A stretch of DNA of 64,000 bases from Streptomyces roseifaciens. GTDB lineage: Bacteria > Actinomycetota > Actinomycetes > Streptomycetales > Streptomycetaceae. Positions 8,872-17,475 of this stretch are shown here, in pieces. A program made the position numbers and the translations under genes. How positions within the stretch are numbered: the stretch's first letter is position 1; each line of letters begins with the position of its first letter. The notes beneath the pieces are model-generated. The model was not told where the DNA came from and made no database searches. It worked only from the letters and a program-made list of their open reading frames with translations. Where the stretch lies: contig NZ_LNBE01000004.1 of the NCBI RefSeq assembly GCF_001445655.1, forward strand, positions 2,418,001 to 2,482,000, in the 5' to 3' direction.

Positions 8872-10145
8872 AACGTACGGACGTAGTCCGTGACCGTGCC
8901 GTCCTCCGTGGCGAGCGGAATCAGCTGCCACTTGTCGAACACCGTGCACGGGTGCGACAGCCCCAGCCCCACCCAGTCCCCGACCTCCAGCTCCACGCCC
9001 TCCGCCAGTTCCATGAACGCGTGCTGGTCGGCCAGCCCGATCACGGTCATGCCCTCACCGCCCCGCACCGAGCCGTCCCGTGCCGAGCGCACCGCCCGTA
9101 CCACCGGCAGGTCCAGGTCGTAGGGGACGTCGCGCTTGCCCGCGTTGAGGTAGGCGCGGCCCGGTTCCGGGCGGGAGACGACCTGGGCCCAGAGGCGGAA
9201 GGCGGGGCGGAGCTCGCCTTCCTCCGGGTGCCGGTTGAAGGGCGTCTTCTTCCGGTACGCGACGTCGTCGTGGGTGATGTACGCACCCGACCGCAGCAGC
9301 TTCAGCACCGGCGCCGACAGCTCCGGCAACTCCGCGAAGACCTCGGCGACCGCGTCGAACCACGCGCTGCCGCCCGCGCTGACGACCACCTGCTCCACAC
9401 CGGCGAACCGGCCCGCCTTGTCGAACTCGACGGCCAGCGCGGTCAGCCGGCGCAGCCACGCGCGGACGAGTTCGCCGTCGGCGCCCGGGATCTCCGCCTC
9501 GTACCCGCCGACCCCGGCCAGCCGCAGGGTGCCCACGGAGGCCACGGCATCGGCCACGGCCGTGCACTCGGCCTCGGTGCGGGCGCCCGTGCGGCCACCC
9601 GCGGCACCCAGCTCGACGACGACGTCGAGCGGGCGGGAGGCCCCGGCCTCGCGGAGCGCGGCGTCCATCAGCTCGACGCCGCGCACGGAGTCGACGTAGG
9701 TGAAGAGGCGGAACTCCGGGTCGGCGTCCAGCTCGGCGGCCAGCCAGCGCAGGGCGGCGGCGTCCACGACCTCGTTGGCGAGGAAGACGCGGCGTATGCC
9801 GAAGGCGCGGTAGACACGGACCTGGGAGACCGTCGCGGCGGTGATCCCCCAGGCGCCGTGCGCGATCTGACGCTCCAGCAGCTGCGGGGCCATGGTGGTC
9901 TTGCCGTGCGGGGCGAAGGCCAGGCCGTGGCCGGTGGACCAGCGCTCCATGAGGGCGAGGTTGTGGTCGAGCGCCTCCGCCGAGAGGGCGAGCACGGGCG
10001 TGGTGAAGCCGCCCGTGAACAGCGAGCGGCGCTCAGCGGCCAGCGCACCGACGGTCAGGCCCTCGGCGTCCGGGGGCAGGCCCTTGAAGCGGTGGTCGAC
10101 GCGGGTGTCCGCGAGGCGGGCGACGGCGTCGGTGGTGGCGGCCAT
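8865..10145 (-). CDS. Amino acid deaminase / D-serine dehydratase-like PLP enzyme (alanine racemase N-domain)
   Basis: A 426-residue fold-type III PLP enzyme of the DSD1/D-threonine aldolase group. The PLP lysine is K82 in LAFAPHGKTTMAPQLL. VVVELGAAGGRTGAR, VVVSAGGSAWF (phosphate binding) and the C-terminal H-x-C zinc motif in GLSHPCTVFDKW are all visible. Members dehydrate D-serine or cleave beta-hydroxy-D-amino acids, releasing ammonia and a keto acid by way of reactive enamines. Start ATG 10145 follows GGGAGG. Divergent from the kdgK-iclR-ridA-gntP operon across a palindrome-rich promoter region; RidA from that operon would remove its enamine/imine by-products. Confidence 0.85.
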   Translation of the reverse strand: MAATTDAVARLADTRVDHRFKGLPPDAEGLTVGALAAERRSLFTGGFTTPVLALSAEALDHNLALMERWSTGHGLAFAPHGKTTMAPQLLERQIAHGAWGITAATVSQVRVYRAFGIRRVFLANEVVDAAALRWLAAELDADPEFRLFTYVDSVRGVELMDAALREAGASRPLDVVVELGAAGGRTGARTEAECTAVADAVASVGTLRLAGVGGYEAEIPGADGELVRAWLRRLTALAVEFDKAGRFAGVEQVVVSAGGSAWFDAVAEVFAELPELSAPVLKLLRSGAYITHDDVAYRKKTPFNRHPEEGELRPAFRLWAQVVSRPEPGRAYLNAGKRDVPYDLDLPVVRAVRSARDGSVRGGEGMTVIGLADQHAFMELAEGVELEVGDWVGLGLSHPCTVFDKWQLIPLATEDGTVTDYVRTFF

Positions 10146-10165
10146 GGAGCCTCCCGGGGAGTGGT

Positions 10166-10348
10166 GTGTACGTACATCGCGTGTCGGGTTGTTGCGCACT
10201 GTGCAACGCCCATTGCGTAGAGCGCTGGCTGCTGTCTAACATCCCGCCAAGTACGGGGTCAACGGTCATCTCGCGTCCTGAGAGCGACCGTGACAGGACG
10301 CGTACACAAGAGGCGTGCACAGGACGCGTACACAATGCGCGTACACAA
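10166..10348. promoter_or_regulatory. Divergent control region with IclR-like palindrome and direct repeats
   Basis: Between the divergent genes starting at 10145 and 10373 lie three elements. TGTACGTACA (10167-10176) is a perfect palindrome. GTTGCGCACTGTGCAAC (10191-10207) is a near-perfect palindrome with the TTGCGCA/TGTGCAA look of IclR operators. Three direct copies of GCGTACACAA sit at 10300, 10326 and 10339, the first two within an identical 15-mer AGGACGCGTACACAA. The adjacent IclR regulator is the obvious candidate to bind here and control both directions. Confidence 0.6.
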
Positions 10349-10372
10349 CCGGACCGGGGAGCGAGGCCGACC

Positions 10373-11713
10373 GTGACCGCAGCCGACGTCGTGTGCCTCG
10401 GCGAGTCGATGGTCGCGTTCCGTCCCGCGCGGCCGGAGCCGGGCCCCCTCGCCGGTGTCGCGTCCTTCGACCGGGGCATCGGGGGAGCGGAGTCCAACGT
10501 TGCCTGCGCACTGGCCGCCGCCGGGCACCGGGCGAAGTGGGTGAGCCGGGTCGGCACGGACGCCTTCGGTGACCACCTGGTGGCGGCGGTCGCCGCGTAC
10601 GGCGTGGACGTATCGGCGGTCCAGCGGGATGCCGGGCGGCCCACGGGCGTGTACTTCCGCACGGCGGGGGAGCGGGGCGTGGGGCTTCCCGGGAGTCCCG
10701 GACCCGCCTCCTCCGCCCCCCTCTCCGAAGTCCTCTACTACCGCGCCGGGTCCGCCGCCTCCGCCATGTCGCCGGCCCTCGTCCGCCGCTCGACCGCGTG
10801 GTCCGGCCGCATCCTGCACCTCACCGGCATCACCGCCGCGCTCTCCGCCGGCTGCCTCGCCCTGGTGCGCGACCTCACCGAGCACCGCCCCGGCCGCCCC
10901 CTCGTCTCCTTCGACGTCAACTACCGCCTGGCGTTGTGGCGGGATGCCCCCGATGGGCCCGATGCCCCCGCCGGGTCCGAGGCCTCCGCCGGGTCCGGCG
11001 CCTCCCACGGACCCGCCGTCCTGGCCGCACTCGCCCGCCGGTGCGACCTCGTCTTCGTCGGCGAGGACGAGGCGGAGGCGGCCTGGGGCGTCCGCGGCGC
11101 CGCGGCGATACGGGCCGCGCTGCCCGAGCCGCGGGTCCTCGTCGTCAAACACGGGGCCGCGGGGGCGACGGCGTACGTACGCGGCGCCGCCGCCGGCGCT
11201 CCCCACGCCGACGCAGCCGTCTTCGTCCCCGCCCTCTCCGTCGACGTCGTCGCGCCCGTCGGCGCCGGGGACGCGTTCGCCGCCGGTTTCCTCTCCGGCA
11301 CGCTGCGCGGGCTGACCGTCGAGCAGCGGTTGCGCCACGGCCATCTCATGGCCGCCGCCGCGCTCACCTCCCCCGGCGACCTCGCCGCCCCGCCCCGGCG
11401 CGACCTCGCCGACCGGCTCGCGGCCCTCGGCGCCGAGGAGTGGGGGAGGCTGCGTCTCGGCCCGGGCTGGACGGAGACGGCGGCTGCGGATTCGACCGTG
11501 GCCGTGACCGCGGCCACGGCCACGGCCACGACCGTGACCGCGGACCCGGCGGTGGGCCGGGAGGCAGGTCAGGCGGCAGGCCAGGCAGCGGGTCAAGCCC
11601 AGGCAACTGCACTCCCCGAGCCCACTGACCCCACTGACCCCACCGAGTCCGCCGAGTCCACCGGGGCCACCGGACCCGGCCCCGGGCCCGCCCCCGCGAA
11701 GGAACGCACATGA
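10373..11713 (+). CDS. kdgK: PfkB-family sugar kinase, 2-keto-3-deoxygluconate kinase type
   Basis: A 446-residue ribokinase-family enzyme. The N-terminal VVCLGESMVAFRP and GGAESNVACALA match KDG kinases, and the catalytic base is D300 in VAPVGAGDAFAAGF. The likely reaction is ATP-dependent phosphorylation of 2-keto-3-deoxygluconate or a related keto acid to feed Entner-Doudoroff-type cleavage. Residues from about 365 to the end form a low-complexity Ala/Thr/Pro tail not found in usual family members of about 320 residues; its DNA is a run of GGCCAC-type repeats. Start GTG 10373 follows GAGG. The stop overlaps the next ATG (ATGA), so translation is coupled to iclR. The exact sugar is inferred. 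Confidence 0.8.
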   Translation: MTAADVVCLGESMVAFRPARPEPGPLAGVASFDRGIGGAESNVACALAAAGHRAKWVSRVGTDAFGDHLVAAVAAYGVDVSAVQRDAGRPTGVYFRTAGERGVGLPGSPGPASSAPLSEVLYYRAGSAASAMSPALVRRSTAWSGRILHLTGITAALSAGCLALVRDLTEHRPGRPLVSFDVNYRLALWRDAPDGPDAPAGSEASAGSGASHGPAVLAALARRCDLVFVGEDEAEAAWGVRGAAAIRAALPEPRVLVVKHGAAGATAYVRGAAAGAPHADAAVFVPALSVDVVAPVGAGDAFAAGFLSGTLRGLTVEQRLRHGHLMAAAALTSPGDLAAPPRRDLADRLAALGAEEWGRLRLGPGWTETAAADSTVAVTAATATATTVTADPAVGREAGQAAGQAAGQAQATALPEPTDPTDPTESAESTGATGPGPGPAPAKERT

Positions 11714-12471
11714 GCCAGACCGTCGACCGCGCCCTGCGGATCCTGCCGCTGCTCGCCGAGGGGCCGGCCAACCTGGAGCAGGTGGCGGCCCGTCTCGACG
11801 TCCACAAGTCGACCGCGCTGCGCCTGCTGCGCACCCTCCACGAGCACGGCATGGTCTACCGGCAGCAGGACCAGCGCTACCGCCTCGGCACCCGCCTGTT
11901 CGCCCTCGCCCAGCAGGCCGCCGAGAACCTCGACGTCCGCGAGATCGCCCACCCGCACCTCGTCGCGCTCAACGAGCGGTGCGGGCACACCGTGCACCTC
12001 GCCGTGTACGAGGACGGCGAGGTCCTCTACATCGACAAGGTCGAGAGCCGCTACCCCGTACGGATGTACTCGCGCATCGGCAAGCCCGTCGCGATCACCG
12101 TCGCCGCCGTCGCCAAGCTGCTCCTCGCCGACCTGCCCGAGCCCGAGCGCCGCGCCGTCGCCGAGCGCCTCGACTACCCCGCCTACACGGCCCGTTCGAC
12201 GCCGGACGCCGCCGCCTTCCTCAAGGAGCTCGCGACCGTGCGCGAGCAGGGCTGGGCCACCGACTTCGGCGGCCACGAGGAGTCCATCAACTGCGTCGGC
12301 GCACCGGTCCGCGGCACCGACGGGCGCGTCGTCGCCGCCTGCTCGATCTCCGCGCCCAACGTCGTCGTGGGCACGGGCGAGCTCCTCGAACTCCTCCCGC
12401 TGCTGCGCCGCACCGCGGAAGCCATCAGTGCGGAGTACTCCGGCACCACACCGCCGCCTATCAGGAAGTAG
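11710..12471 (+). CDS. IclR-family transcriptional regulator
   Basis: A 253-residue regulator. The winged-helix N-domain (residues 1-65: QTVDRALRILPLLAEGPANL, ARLDVHKSTALRLLRTL) is followed by the IclR effector domain (HLAVYEDGEVLYIDKVES, PVAITVAAVAKLLLADL, INCVGAPVRGTDGRVVAACS). IclR proteins commonly sense small carboxylates and control neighbouring catabolic genes. It starts inside the kinase stop codon and is followed 7 bp later by ridA. The likely target is the palindrome-containing region at 10166-10348. Confidence 0.92.
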   Translation: MSQTVDRALRILPLLAEGPANLEQVAARLDVHKSTALRLLRTLHEHGMVYRQQDQRYRLGTRLFALAQQAAENLDVREIAHPHLVALNERCGHTVHLAVYEDGEVLYIDKVESRYPVRMYSRIGKPVAITVAAVAKLLLADLPEPERRAVAERLDYPAYTARSTPDAAAFLKELATVREQGWATDFGGHEESINCVGAPVRGTDGRVVAACSISAPNVVVGTGELLELLPLLRRTAEAISAEYSGTTPPPIRK

Positions 12472-12478
12472 TCACGCC

Positions 12479-12919
12479 ATGACCGAGAACACCGAGAACG
12501 CCGGGAACACCGGGAACACCGGGAAGATCGCCATCACGCCGGCCACCCACACCACCCCGCCCGCGAAGTTCTCGCATGGTGTGAAGAAGGGCAACATCCT
12601 GCAGGTCGCCGGGCAGGTGGGCTTCCTGCCGGCGGTGGAAGGGCAGCCGCCGACGCCCGCCGGGGACACCCTGCGCGAGCAGACGCTGCAGACCCTCGCC
12701 AACGTCAAGGCGGTCCTGGAGGAGGGCGGCGCGACCTGGGAGGACGTGATCATGATGCGGATCTACCTCACGGACACCGCCCACTTCGCGGAGATGAACG
12801 CGATCTACAACGAGTACTTCGCCGACCTGAAGTCGGTCCCCGCGGCCCGTACGACCGTCTACGTCGGCCTCCCCGCCGGCCTGCTCATCGAGATCGACGC
12901 GCTCGCCGTCCTCGGCTGA
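12479..12919 (+). CDS. RidA family enamine/imine deaminase
   Basis: A 146-residue RidA/YjgF/UK114-type protein. HGVKKGNILQVAGQVGF, QTLANVKAVLEEGGATWEDV and the signature PAARTTVYVGLPAGLLIEIDALA are visible; the Arg of the ligand site is in AARTTV. RidA hydrolyses reactive enamines such as 2-aminoacrylate formed by PLP dehydratases, which suits the D-serine-dehydratase-like enzyme across the promoter. Residues 1-16 are an unusual Asn/Thr/Gly extension (MTENTENAGNTGNTGK) encoded by GGGAACACC repeats. ATG 12479 follows AGGAAG that overlaps the iclR stop. Confidence 0.9.
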   Translation: MTENTENAGNTGNTGKIAITPATHTTPPAKFSHGVKKGNILQVAGQVGFLPAVEGQPPTPAGDTLREQTLQTLANVKAVLEEGGATWEDVIMMRIYLTDTAHFAEMNAIYNEYFADLKSVPAARTTVYVGLPAGLLIEIDALAVLG

Positions 12920-12940
12920 CGGCCGTACCGGGGCCGGGGG

Positions 12941-14578
12941 GTGCTCGTCGTGTCCGTCACGTCCGCCATAGCCGTTACGCCCGCTGCATCGGTCATGCCC
13001 GTCACGTACGCGGCCGAGGGCCGCACCGGAGGGCTCCTGGCCCTCGTGCCCGGCACCGCCGGTCTGCTGACCGTCGCCGCCCTCGGCATCGCCCTGCTCC
13101 TGCTCCTGATCATCAAGGTCAGGCTGCAGCCGTTCGTGGCCCTGCTGGCCGTCTCGGTCGCCGTCGGCCTCGGCGCCGGGCTGTCCGTGACGGAACTCTT
13201 CGGCACGGTCCAGAAGTCCGGCGCCGTCCCGCTCGTCGAGGCGGGCATGGGCGGCACCCTCGGTCACATCGCCGTCATCATCGGGCTCGGCACGATGCTC
13301 GGCTCGGTCCTGGAGGTCTCCGGCGGCGCGGAGGCCCTCTCCGCGCGGCTGCTCGCCCTTTTCGGCGAGCGGCGCGCGCCCCTCGCGATGGGGGTGACCG
13401 GGGTGCTCTTCGGCATCCCGGTCTTCTTCGACGTGGGCATCTTCGTCCTCGCGCCGATCGTGTACGCGGCCGCGAGGCGCAGCGGGAAATCGATTCTGCT
13501 GTACGCGCTGCCGCTGCTGGCCGGGCTCTCCATGACCCATGCCTTCCTGCCGCCCCACCCGGGCCCGGTGGCCGCGGCCGGACTGCTGCACGTGGACCTC
13601 GGCTGGGTGATCCTCATGGGCGCCGCGGCGGGCGTGCCGGCGGTCCTGGCGGCATGGGGGTACGCGGCGTGGATCGGCCGCCGCGTCTTCGTCCCCGTAC
13701 CGGCCGACATGGCCGAGGCGGCGGAGGAGGCGAAGCGGGCGGTGGCCGCGCAGGGCCATGCGCCCAGGGAATCCGGGGAATCCGGGGAATCCGGGGAACG
13801 GGCCGGGCCGGAAGGACGGGCCGCGCTCGGGGAACGGGCCGCGCCCGGAGGACGGGATGCGCCCGAGGGGCGGGCCGGGTCCGAGAACCCGGCCGCGCCC
13901 GAGAAGCCGGTTGCGCTCGGCACCCTGCTCGCCGTCATCGGTACGCCCCTCCTCCTCATCCTCCTCGCGACGTTCTCCTCCGTGGCGTTCGCACCGAGCA
14001 CGGGCCGCTCGGTGGTGGAGTTCTTCGGCCACCCCTTCGTGGCGCTGACCATCGCGCTGCTCCTGGCGTACTGGCTGCTGGGCCTGCGGCGCGGCTGGTC
14101 CCGCGCGTCGCTGGAGGCCGTCTCGACGGCGTCGCTGAAGCCGGTGGGGAACATCCTGCTCGTCGTCGGCGCGGGCGGGATCTTCGGCGCGGTCCTCAAG
14201 GGCAGCGGGGTGGCCCGGGCCCTGGCCGGCACGTTCGACGGCGCGGGGCTGCCGGTCATCGTCCTGGCCTGGCTGCTCGCGGTCGTACTGCGGGTGGCAC
14301 AGGGCTCGGCGACGGTCGCGATCGTGACGACGGCGGGCATCGTCGCCCCGATGCTCTCCGGCAGCGACTCCTCCCAGGCCCACCTGGCGCTGGTCATCGT
14401 GGCGGTCTCGGCGGGCTCGATCTTCGCCTCGCACGTCAACGACGGCGGCTTCTGGATGGTGGCCAAGTACTTCGGCATACCGGAGCGGGAGACGCTGAAG
14501 TCGTGGACGGTGCTGGAGTCGGTGCTGTCGGTGGCGGGCTTCGCGGTGGCGGGGGCACTGAGCATCGTGATCCCGTGA
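12941..14578 (+). CDS. GntP-family gluconate/organic acid:H+ symporter
   Basis: A 545-residue inner-membrane permease. GntP motifs include GLGTMLGSVLEVSGGAEALS, GIPVFFDVGIFVLAPI, MTHAFLPPHPGPVAAA, VAQGSATVAIVTTAGI and SHVNDGGFWMVAKYF. It would import gluconate, a keto-deoxy sugar acid or D-serine; in this operon with KDG kinase and RidA either is plausible. A roughly 55-residue hydrophilic insertion (about residues 275-330, with ESGESGESGERAG and further Gly/Ala/Glu-rich segments) makes it about 100 residues longer than typical family members. GTG 12941 follows a G-rich ribosome site. The stop codon lies in the first unit of a 17-bp tandem array. Confidence 0.88.
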   Translation: MLVVSVTSAIAVTPAASVMPVTYAAEGRTGGLLALVPGTAGLLTVAALGIALLLLLIIKVRLQPFVALLAVSVAVGLGAGLSVTELFGTVQKSGAVPLVEAGMGGTLGHIAVIIGLGTMLGSVLEVSGGAEALSARLLALFGERRAPLAMGVTGVLFGIPVFFDVGIFVLAPIVYAAARRSGKSILLYALPLLAGLSMTHAFLPPHPGPVAAAGLLHVDLGWVILMGAAAGVPAVLAAWGYAAWIGRRVFVPVPADMAEAAEEAKRAVAAQGHAPRESGESGESGERAGPEGRAALGERAAPGGRDAPEGRAGSENPAAPEKPVALGTLLAVIGTPLLLILLATFSSVAFAPSTGRSVVEFFGHPFVALTIALLLAYWLLGLRRGWSRASLEAVSTASLKPVGNILLVVGAGGIFGAVLKGSGVARALAGTFDGAGLPVIVLAWLLAVVLRVAQGSATVAIVTTAGIVAPMLSGSDSSQAHLALVIVAVSAGSIFASHVNDGGFWMVAKYFGIPERETLKSWTVLESVLSVAGFAVAGALSIVIP

Positions 14579-14668
14579 CCCTCGTGATCCAGTGACCCTC
14601 GTAACCCCGTGACCCTCGTGATCCCGTGACCTCCGTGATCCCGTGACCTCCGTGGTTCCGTGCCCCCC
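14567..14668. repeat. Six 17-bp tandem repeats at the 3' end of gntP
   Basis: Six contiguous 17-bp units of GTGATCCCGTGACCCTC type lie at 14567-14583, 14584-14600, 14601-14617, 14618-14634, 14635-14651 and 14652-14668, with further decay to about 14690. The first unit contains the last four codons and stop of gntP, so the array looks like expansion of the gene end. Confidence 0.85.
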
Positions 14669-14699
14669 CGGTGGTTCCGTGATCCGACGATCCCGTGAC

Positions 14700-14736
14700 G
14701 CGGCCCCGCGGGCCTCTTCCGGCCCGGCGGGGCCGC
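14700..14736. terminator. Bidirectional terminator between gntP and the M14 peptidase gene
   Basis: GCGGCCCCGC (14700-14709) pairs perfectly with GCGGGGCCGC (14727-14736), with an additional inner GGGCC/GGCCC stem. It lies between two convergent genes and has no T-tract. Confidence 0.75.
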
Positions 14737-14748
14737 CCGTACCGCGGG

Positions 14749-16065
14749 CTACTGCTTGCAGTACTGCGCCTCCTTGCCGATGACCCGGTACATGCAGTCC
14801 GACGCCTCCAGCAGCTTCAGCACCGCGTCGCGGTTGCGTGCGGTCTCGCGGCCGATGACCTCGTCGGGCGGGTAGAAGCCGCCGCCCGCCCCGCTCTCGT
14901 TCGGATACATCTCGAAGGTGTACGAGAAGATCCGCTGGTCGCCCCAGAGCCAGTCGTCGATCGTCCCGTCGGTGACGTAGAGGTCGCTGGACTGCTCGGG
15001 CGTGTAGCCGTTGCTGGCGGCCATGGACTTGCCGAGCGTCGCGTAGACGTCGTGCTCGTCCTGGGTCATGCCGGGGCCGGTGTCGCTGTACGTGTAGCCG
15101 AACGGCCACAGCACCAGCTCGCTGTACGTGTGGAAGTCGATCCCGGCCTTGATCTGCTGCTTGCCGCCGACGATCCGGCTGCGCGCGAAGTCGGCGACGA
15201 CCTTCACCTCGGGCGCGGACTCGGGGGCCGAGCCGCGGTAGGTCTCGGAGCCGGTGCTGCCGGAGGAGCCGTTGCAGCAGCCCCACTTGAAGTTCCAGTT
15301 GCGGTTGAGGTCGGTGCCGGTGCTGCCGGATCCGGCGTTGGGCTGGCGGTTCTTGCGCCAGCTGCGGTACGAGCCGGTGGCGATGTCGTATTCGCCGCCG
15401 TCGGGGTTGACGTCGGGCACGACCCAGATCTCGCGGCTGTCGACCATCTTGGTGATCCGCGGGTCGCTGCCGTACTTGGAGCCGAACTCCTTGAGCAGGT
15501 AGAGGGCCATCTCGACGGTGAGGTGCTCGCGCGCGTGCTGGTGCGCGGTGAAGAGAACCTCGGGTTCGTCCTCGTCGGCGGCCACGTTGTCGCTGATCTT
15601 GACGGCGACGATCTCGCGGCCCTCGTGCGACTTGCCGATGACTTTCTTGCTCATGACCGCCGGGTACTTGGCGACGCCGGCGTCGATCTCCGCCATCGCC
15701 TCCCGGTAGTTGTGGAATCCGGCGTCGGCGGGCGGGAAGTCGTACGGCTCGGGGGAGCGGCCCTCCGTGCGGTCCGGCGGCCCGGGCAGACGGCTGACCT
15801 TGTAGCCCATACGGCGGATGCGCTCGGCCTGGGCGGCGTCCGCGGTGATCACGACGGAGCCGTGGCGCACGGCGTCGATGGCGGCGCCGGTCGCGGCCAC
15901 GGCGGTGCGCTGGGCGGCGGTACGAGGGCCGGTGACCTCGTACGCCTGGGACCTTCCCTCGGTGGTCTTCTCCTCCGTGTCCCGCGAGGCGGCGGGGACG
16001 GCCAGGGCCAGGGTGAGCACGGCGGCGAGGGCGGTGGCCCATCTGCCGTGCGAGCGGGGTCGCAT
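14749..16065 (-). CDS. Secreted zinc carboxypeptidase, peptidase family M14
   Basis: A 438-residue exported metallocarboxypeptidase. A Sec signal peptide ([22 protein letters not shown], cut near AASRD) precedes a propeptide region of about 80 residues and the M14 catalytic domain. Zinc ligands are H177 and E180 in AHQHAREH and H312 in [15 protein letters not shown] (R255) binds substrate and E385 in YTFEMYP is the general base. It removes C-terminal residues from extracellular peptides. ATG 16065 follows AGGAGA. It is close to a secreted trypsin-like protease and a chitinase, forming a hydrolase cluster. Confidence 0.93.
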   Translation of the reverse strand: MRPRSHGRWATALAAVLTLALAVPAASRDTEEKTTEGRSQAYEVTGPRTAAQRTAVAATGAAIDAVRHGSVVITADAAQAERIRRMGYKVSRLPGPPDRTEGRSPEPYDFPPADAGFHNYREAMAEIDAGVAKYPAVMSKKVIGKSHEGREIVAVKISDNVAADEDEPEVLFTAHQHAREHLTVEMALYLLKEFGSKYGSDPRITKMVDSREIWVVPDVNPDGGEYDIATGSYRSWRKNRQPNAGSGSTGTDLNRNWNFKWGCCNGSSGSTGSETYRGSAPESAPEVKVVADFARSRIVGGKQQIKAGIDFHTYSELVLWPFGYTYSDTGPGMTQDEHDVYATLGKSMAASNGYTPEQSSDLYVTDGTIDDWLWGDQRIFSYTFEMYPNESGAGGGFYPPDEVIGRETARNRDAVLKLLEASDCMYRVIGKEAQYCKQ

Positions 16066-16420
16066 GCGGTCTCCTGGGGGGTTCCGGTAGTGCGACGGGT
16101 GGGGGGTGTGCGCGGGTGGAGCAGGTCGTGCAGGGCATGCGTGTGGTGCGTGGCCCGCGGGTGGTGCATGGCGTGCGGGTTCTGCGGGGTGTGCGTAGGG
16201 TGCGGGTAGTGCCCGGGGGCGCGTGGTCAGTGTCGGAGGATGTCATGAACTGGTCAACGCGTCCGAACGGGAGATTCAGGCCAACTTCCCTTTCACTTGC
16301 GACCGGTTGATTGCGCGCGCCCTCAGGGGCACCAACAATGCACACGTCAAAACCGAACGGAACTTCGGCCCGGATCCGGCCCGGGCGGCCCGGATCCGTC
16401 TCAGAGAGGAACCACCCCCC
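16066..16420. other. Intergenic region with degenerate GTGCGGGTGGTGC repeats
   Basis: A 355-bp gap between divergent secreted hydrolase genes. 16085-16212 is a run of diverged G/T-rich units (GTGTGGTGCGTGG, GTGGTGCATGGCG, GTGCGTAGGGTGCGGGTAG). The remaining part must hold the promoter of the protease gene; AACTTCCCTTTCACTTGCGA is locally A/T-richer. I see no gene. Confidence 0.5.
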
Positions 16421-17386
16421 ATGAGAAGACCTCTCGTCGGCGCGCTCACCACCACCCTCCTCCTCGCCGGGGCCACCGTGGCCGGCACCGGAACCGCCAC
16501 CGCCGTTTCCCCGGACGGGGGCGCGGCCGCAGCCGCAGCCGCAGCCGCGGCCACGAGCGCGAGCGTGAGCGCGAGTACGGACGCCGGCGCGTATGTGTCC
16601 GCGAACGCGTACGCGAACACGTACGCGAGCGCGAACGCCAAGGGCACGCCCAAGGCGGTCGACTTCGCCGGCACCGTGGCGCTCAGCAACTGCTCCGGCT
16701 CCCTGATCCGCCTGCCGAGCTCGTCCGACAACGACCCCGGCCTCGTCATGACCAACGGACACTGCCTGGAGACCGGCATGCCGGGCCCGGGTGTCGTCTT
16801 CACCGACAAGCCGTCCACCCGCACGTTCAGCCTGCTCGACTCCAGCGCGAACAAGGTCGCCACGCTGCGCGCGACCAAGATCTCGTACGCGACGATGACC
16901 GACACGGACGTCACGCTGTACGAGCTGAACACAACATATGCCCAGATCAAGCAGCGCTACGGGATCAACGCGCTCAGCCTGTCGGCGGACCACCCGGTGA
17001 GCGGTACGCCGATCAAGGTCGTCTCCGGCTTCTGGAAGCGGATCTACAGCTGCAACGCCGACGGCTTCGTCTACCGCCTGCGCGAGGCCGACTGGACCTG
17101 GAAGGACTCGCTCCGCTACACCCCGTCGTGCAACACGATAGGCGGCACGTCCGGCTCGCCGGTGATCGACGCGAACACCGGGAAGGTCGTCGCCATCAAC
17201 AACACGGGCAACGAGAGCGGCGAGCGCTGCACGATGAACAACCCGTGCGAGGTCGACGAGAACGGCCAGGTCACCGTGCGGAAGGGCATCAACTACGCCC
17301 AGGAGACGTACGGCATCGCCAAGTGCGTCAAGGCCGGGAACAAGGTGGACCTGAGCCTGCCGGGCTGCGCGCTGCCGAAGCCCTGA
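16421..17386 (+). CDS. Secreted trypsin-like serine protease (S1 family)
   Basis: A 321-residue exported protease. A signal peptide (MRRPLVGALTTTLLLAGATVAG) is followed by an Ala/Ser/Tyr low-complexity stretch (residues 34-75) and the chymotrypsin-fold domain. The catalytic triad is H114 (VMTNGHCLE), D163 (TDTDVTLYEL) and S244 (IGGTSGSPVID). Six cysteines in the domain can form disulfides. It acts outside the cell on proteins. ATG 16421 follows GAGAGGA; the open frame upstream lacks a better start. The low-complexity stretch between signal and protease domain is a possible propeptide. A very strong terminator follows. Confidence 0.9.
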   Translation: MRRPLVGALTTTLLLAGATVAGTGTATAVSPDGGAAAAAAAAAATSASVSASTDAGAYVSANAYANTYASANAKGTPKAVDFAGTVALSNCSGSLIRLPSSSDNDPGLVMTNGHCLETGMPGPGVVFTDKPSTRTFSLLDSSANKVATLRATKISYATMTDTDVTLYELNTTYAQIKQRYGINALSLSADHPVSGTPIKVVSGFWKRIYSCNADGFVYRLREADWTWKDSLRYTPSCNTIGGTSGSPVIDANTGKVVAINNTGNESGERCTMNNPCEVDENGQVTVRKGINYAQETYGIAKCVKAGNKVDLSLPGCALPKP

Positions 17387-17405
17387 CCGTCCTTCGCACC
17401 CCCCT

Positions 17406-17447
17406 CCCTGTTGCCGGACGGGCCTGCGGGCCCGTCCGGCAACAGGG
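17406..17447. terminator. 18-bp perfect-stem bidirectional terminator
   Basis: The 18-nt arm at 17406-17423 (beginning CCCTGTTGCCGG) pairs perfectly with 17430-17447, with a 6-nt loop, between the convergent protease and chitinase genes. Confidence 0.88.
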
Positions 17448-17475
17448 GACGCGCGGGGCAGGGCGCCGGGAGGGC

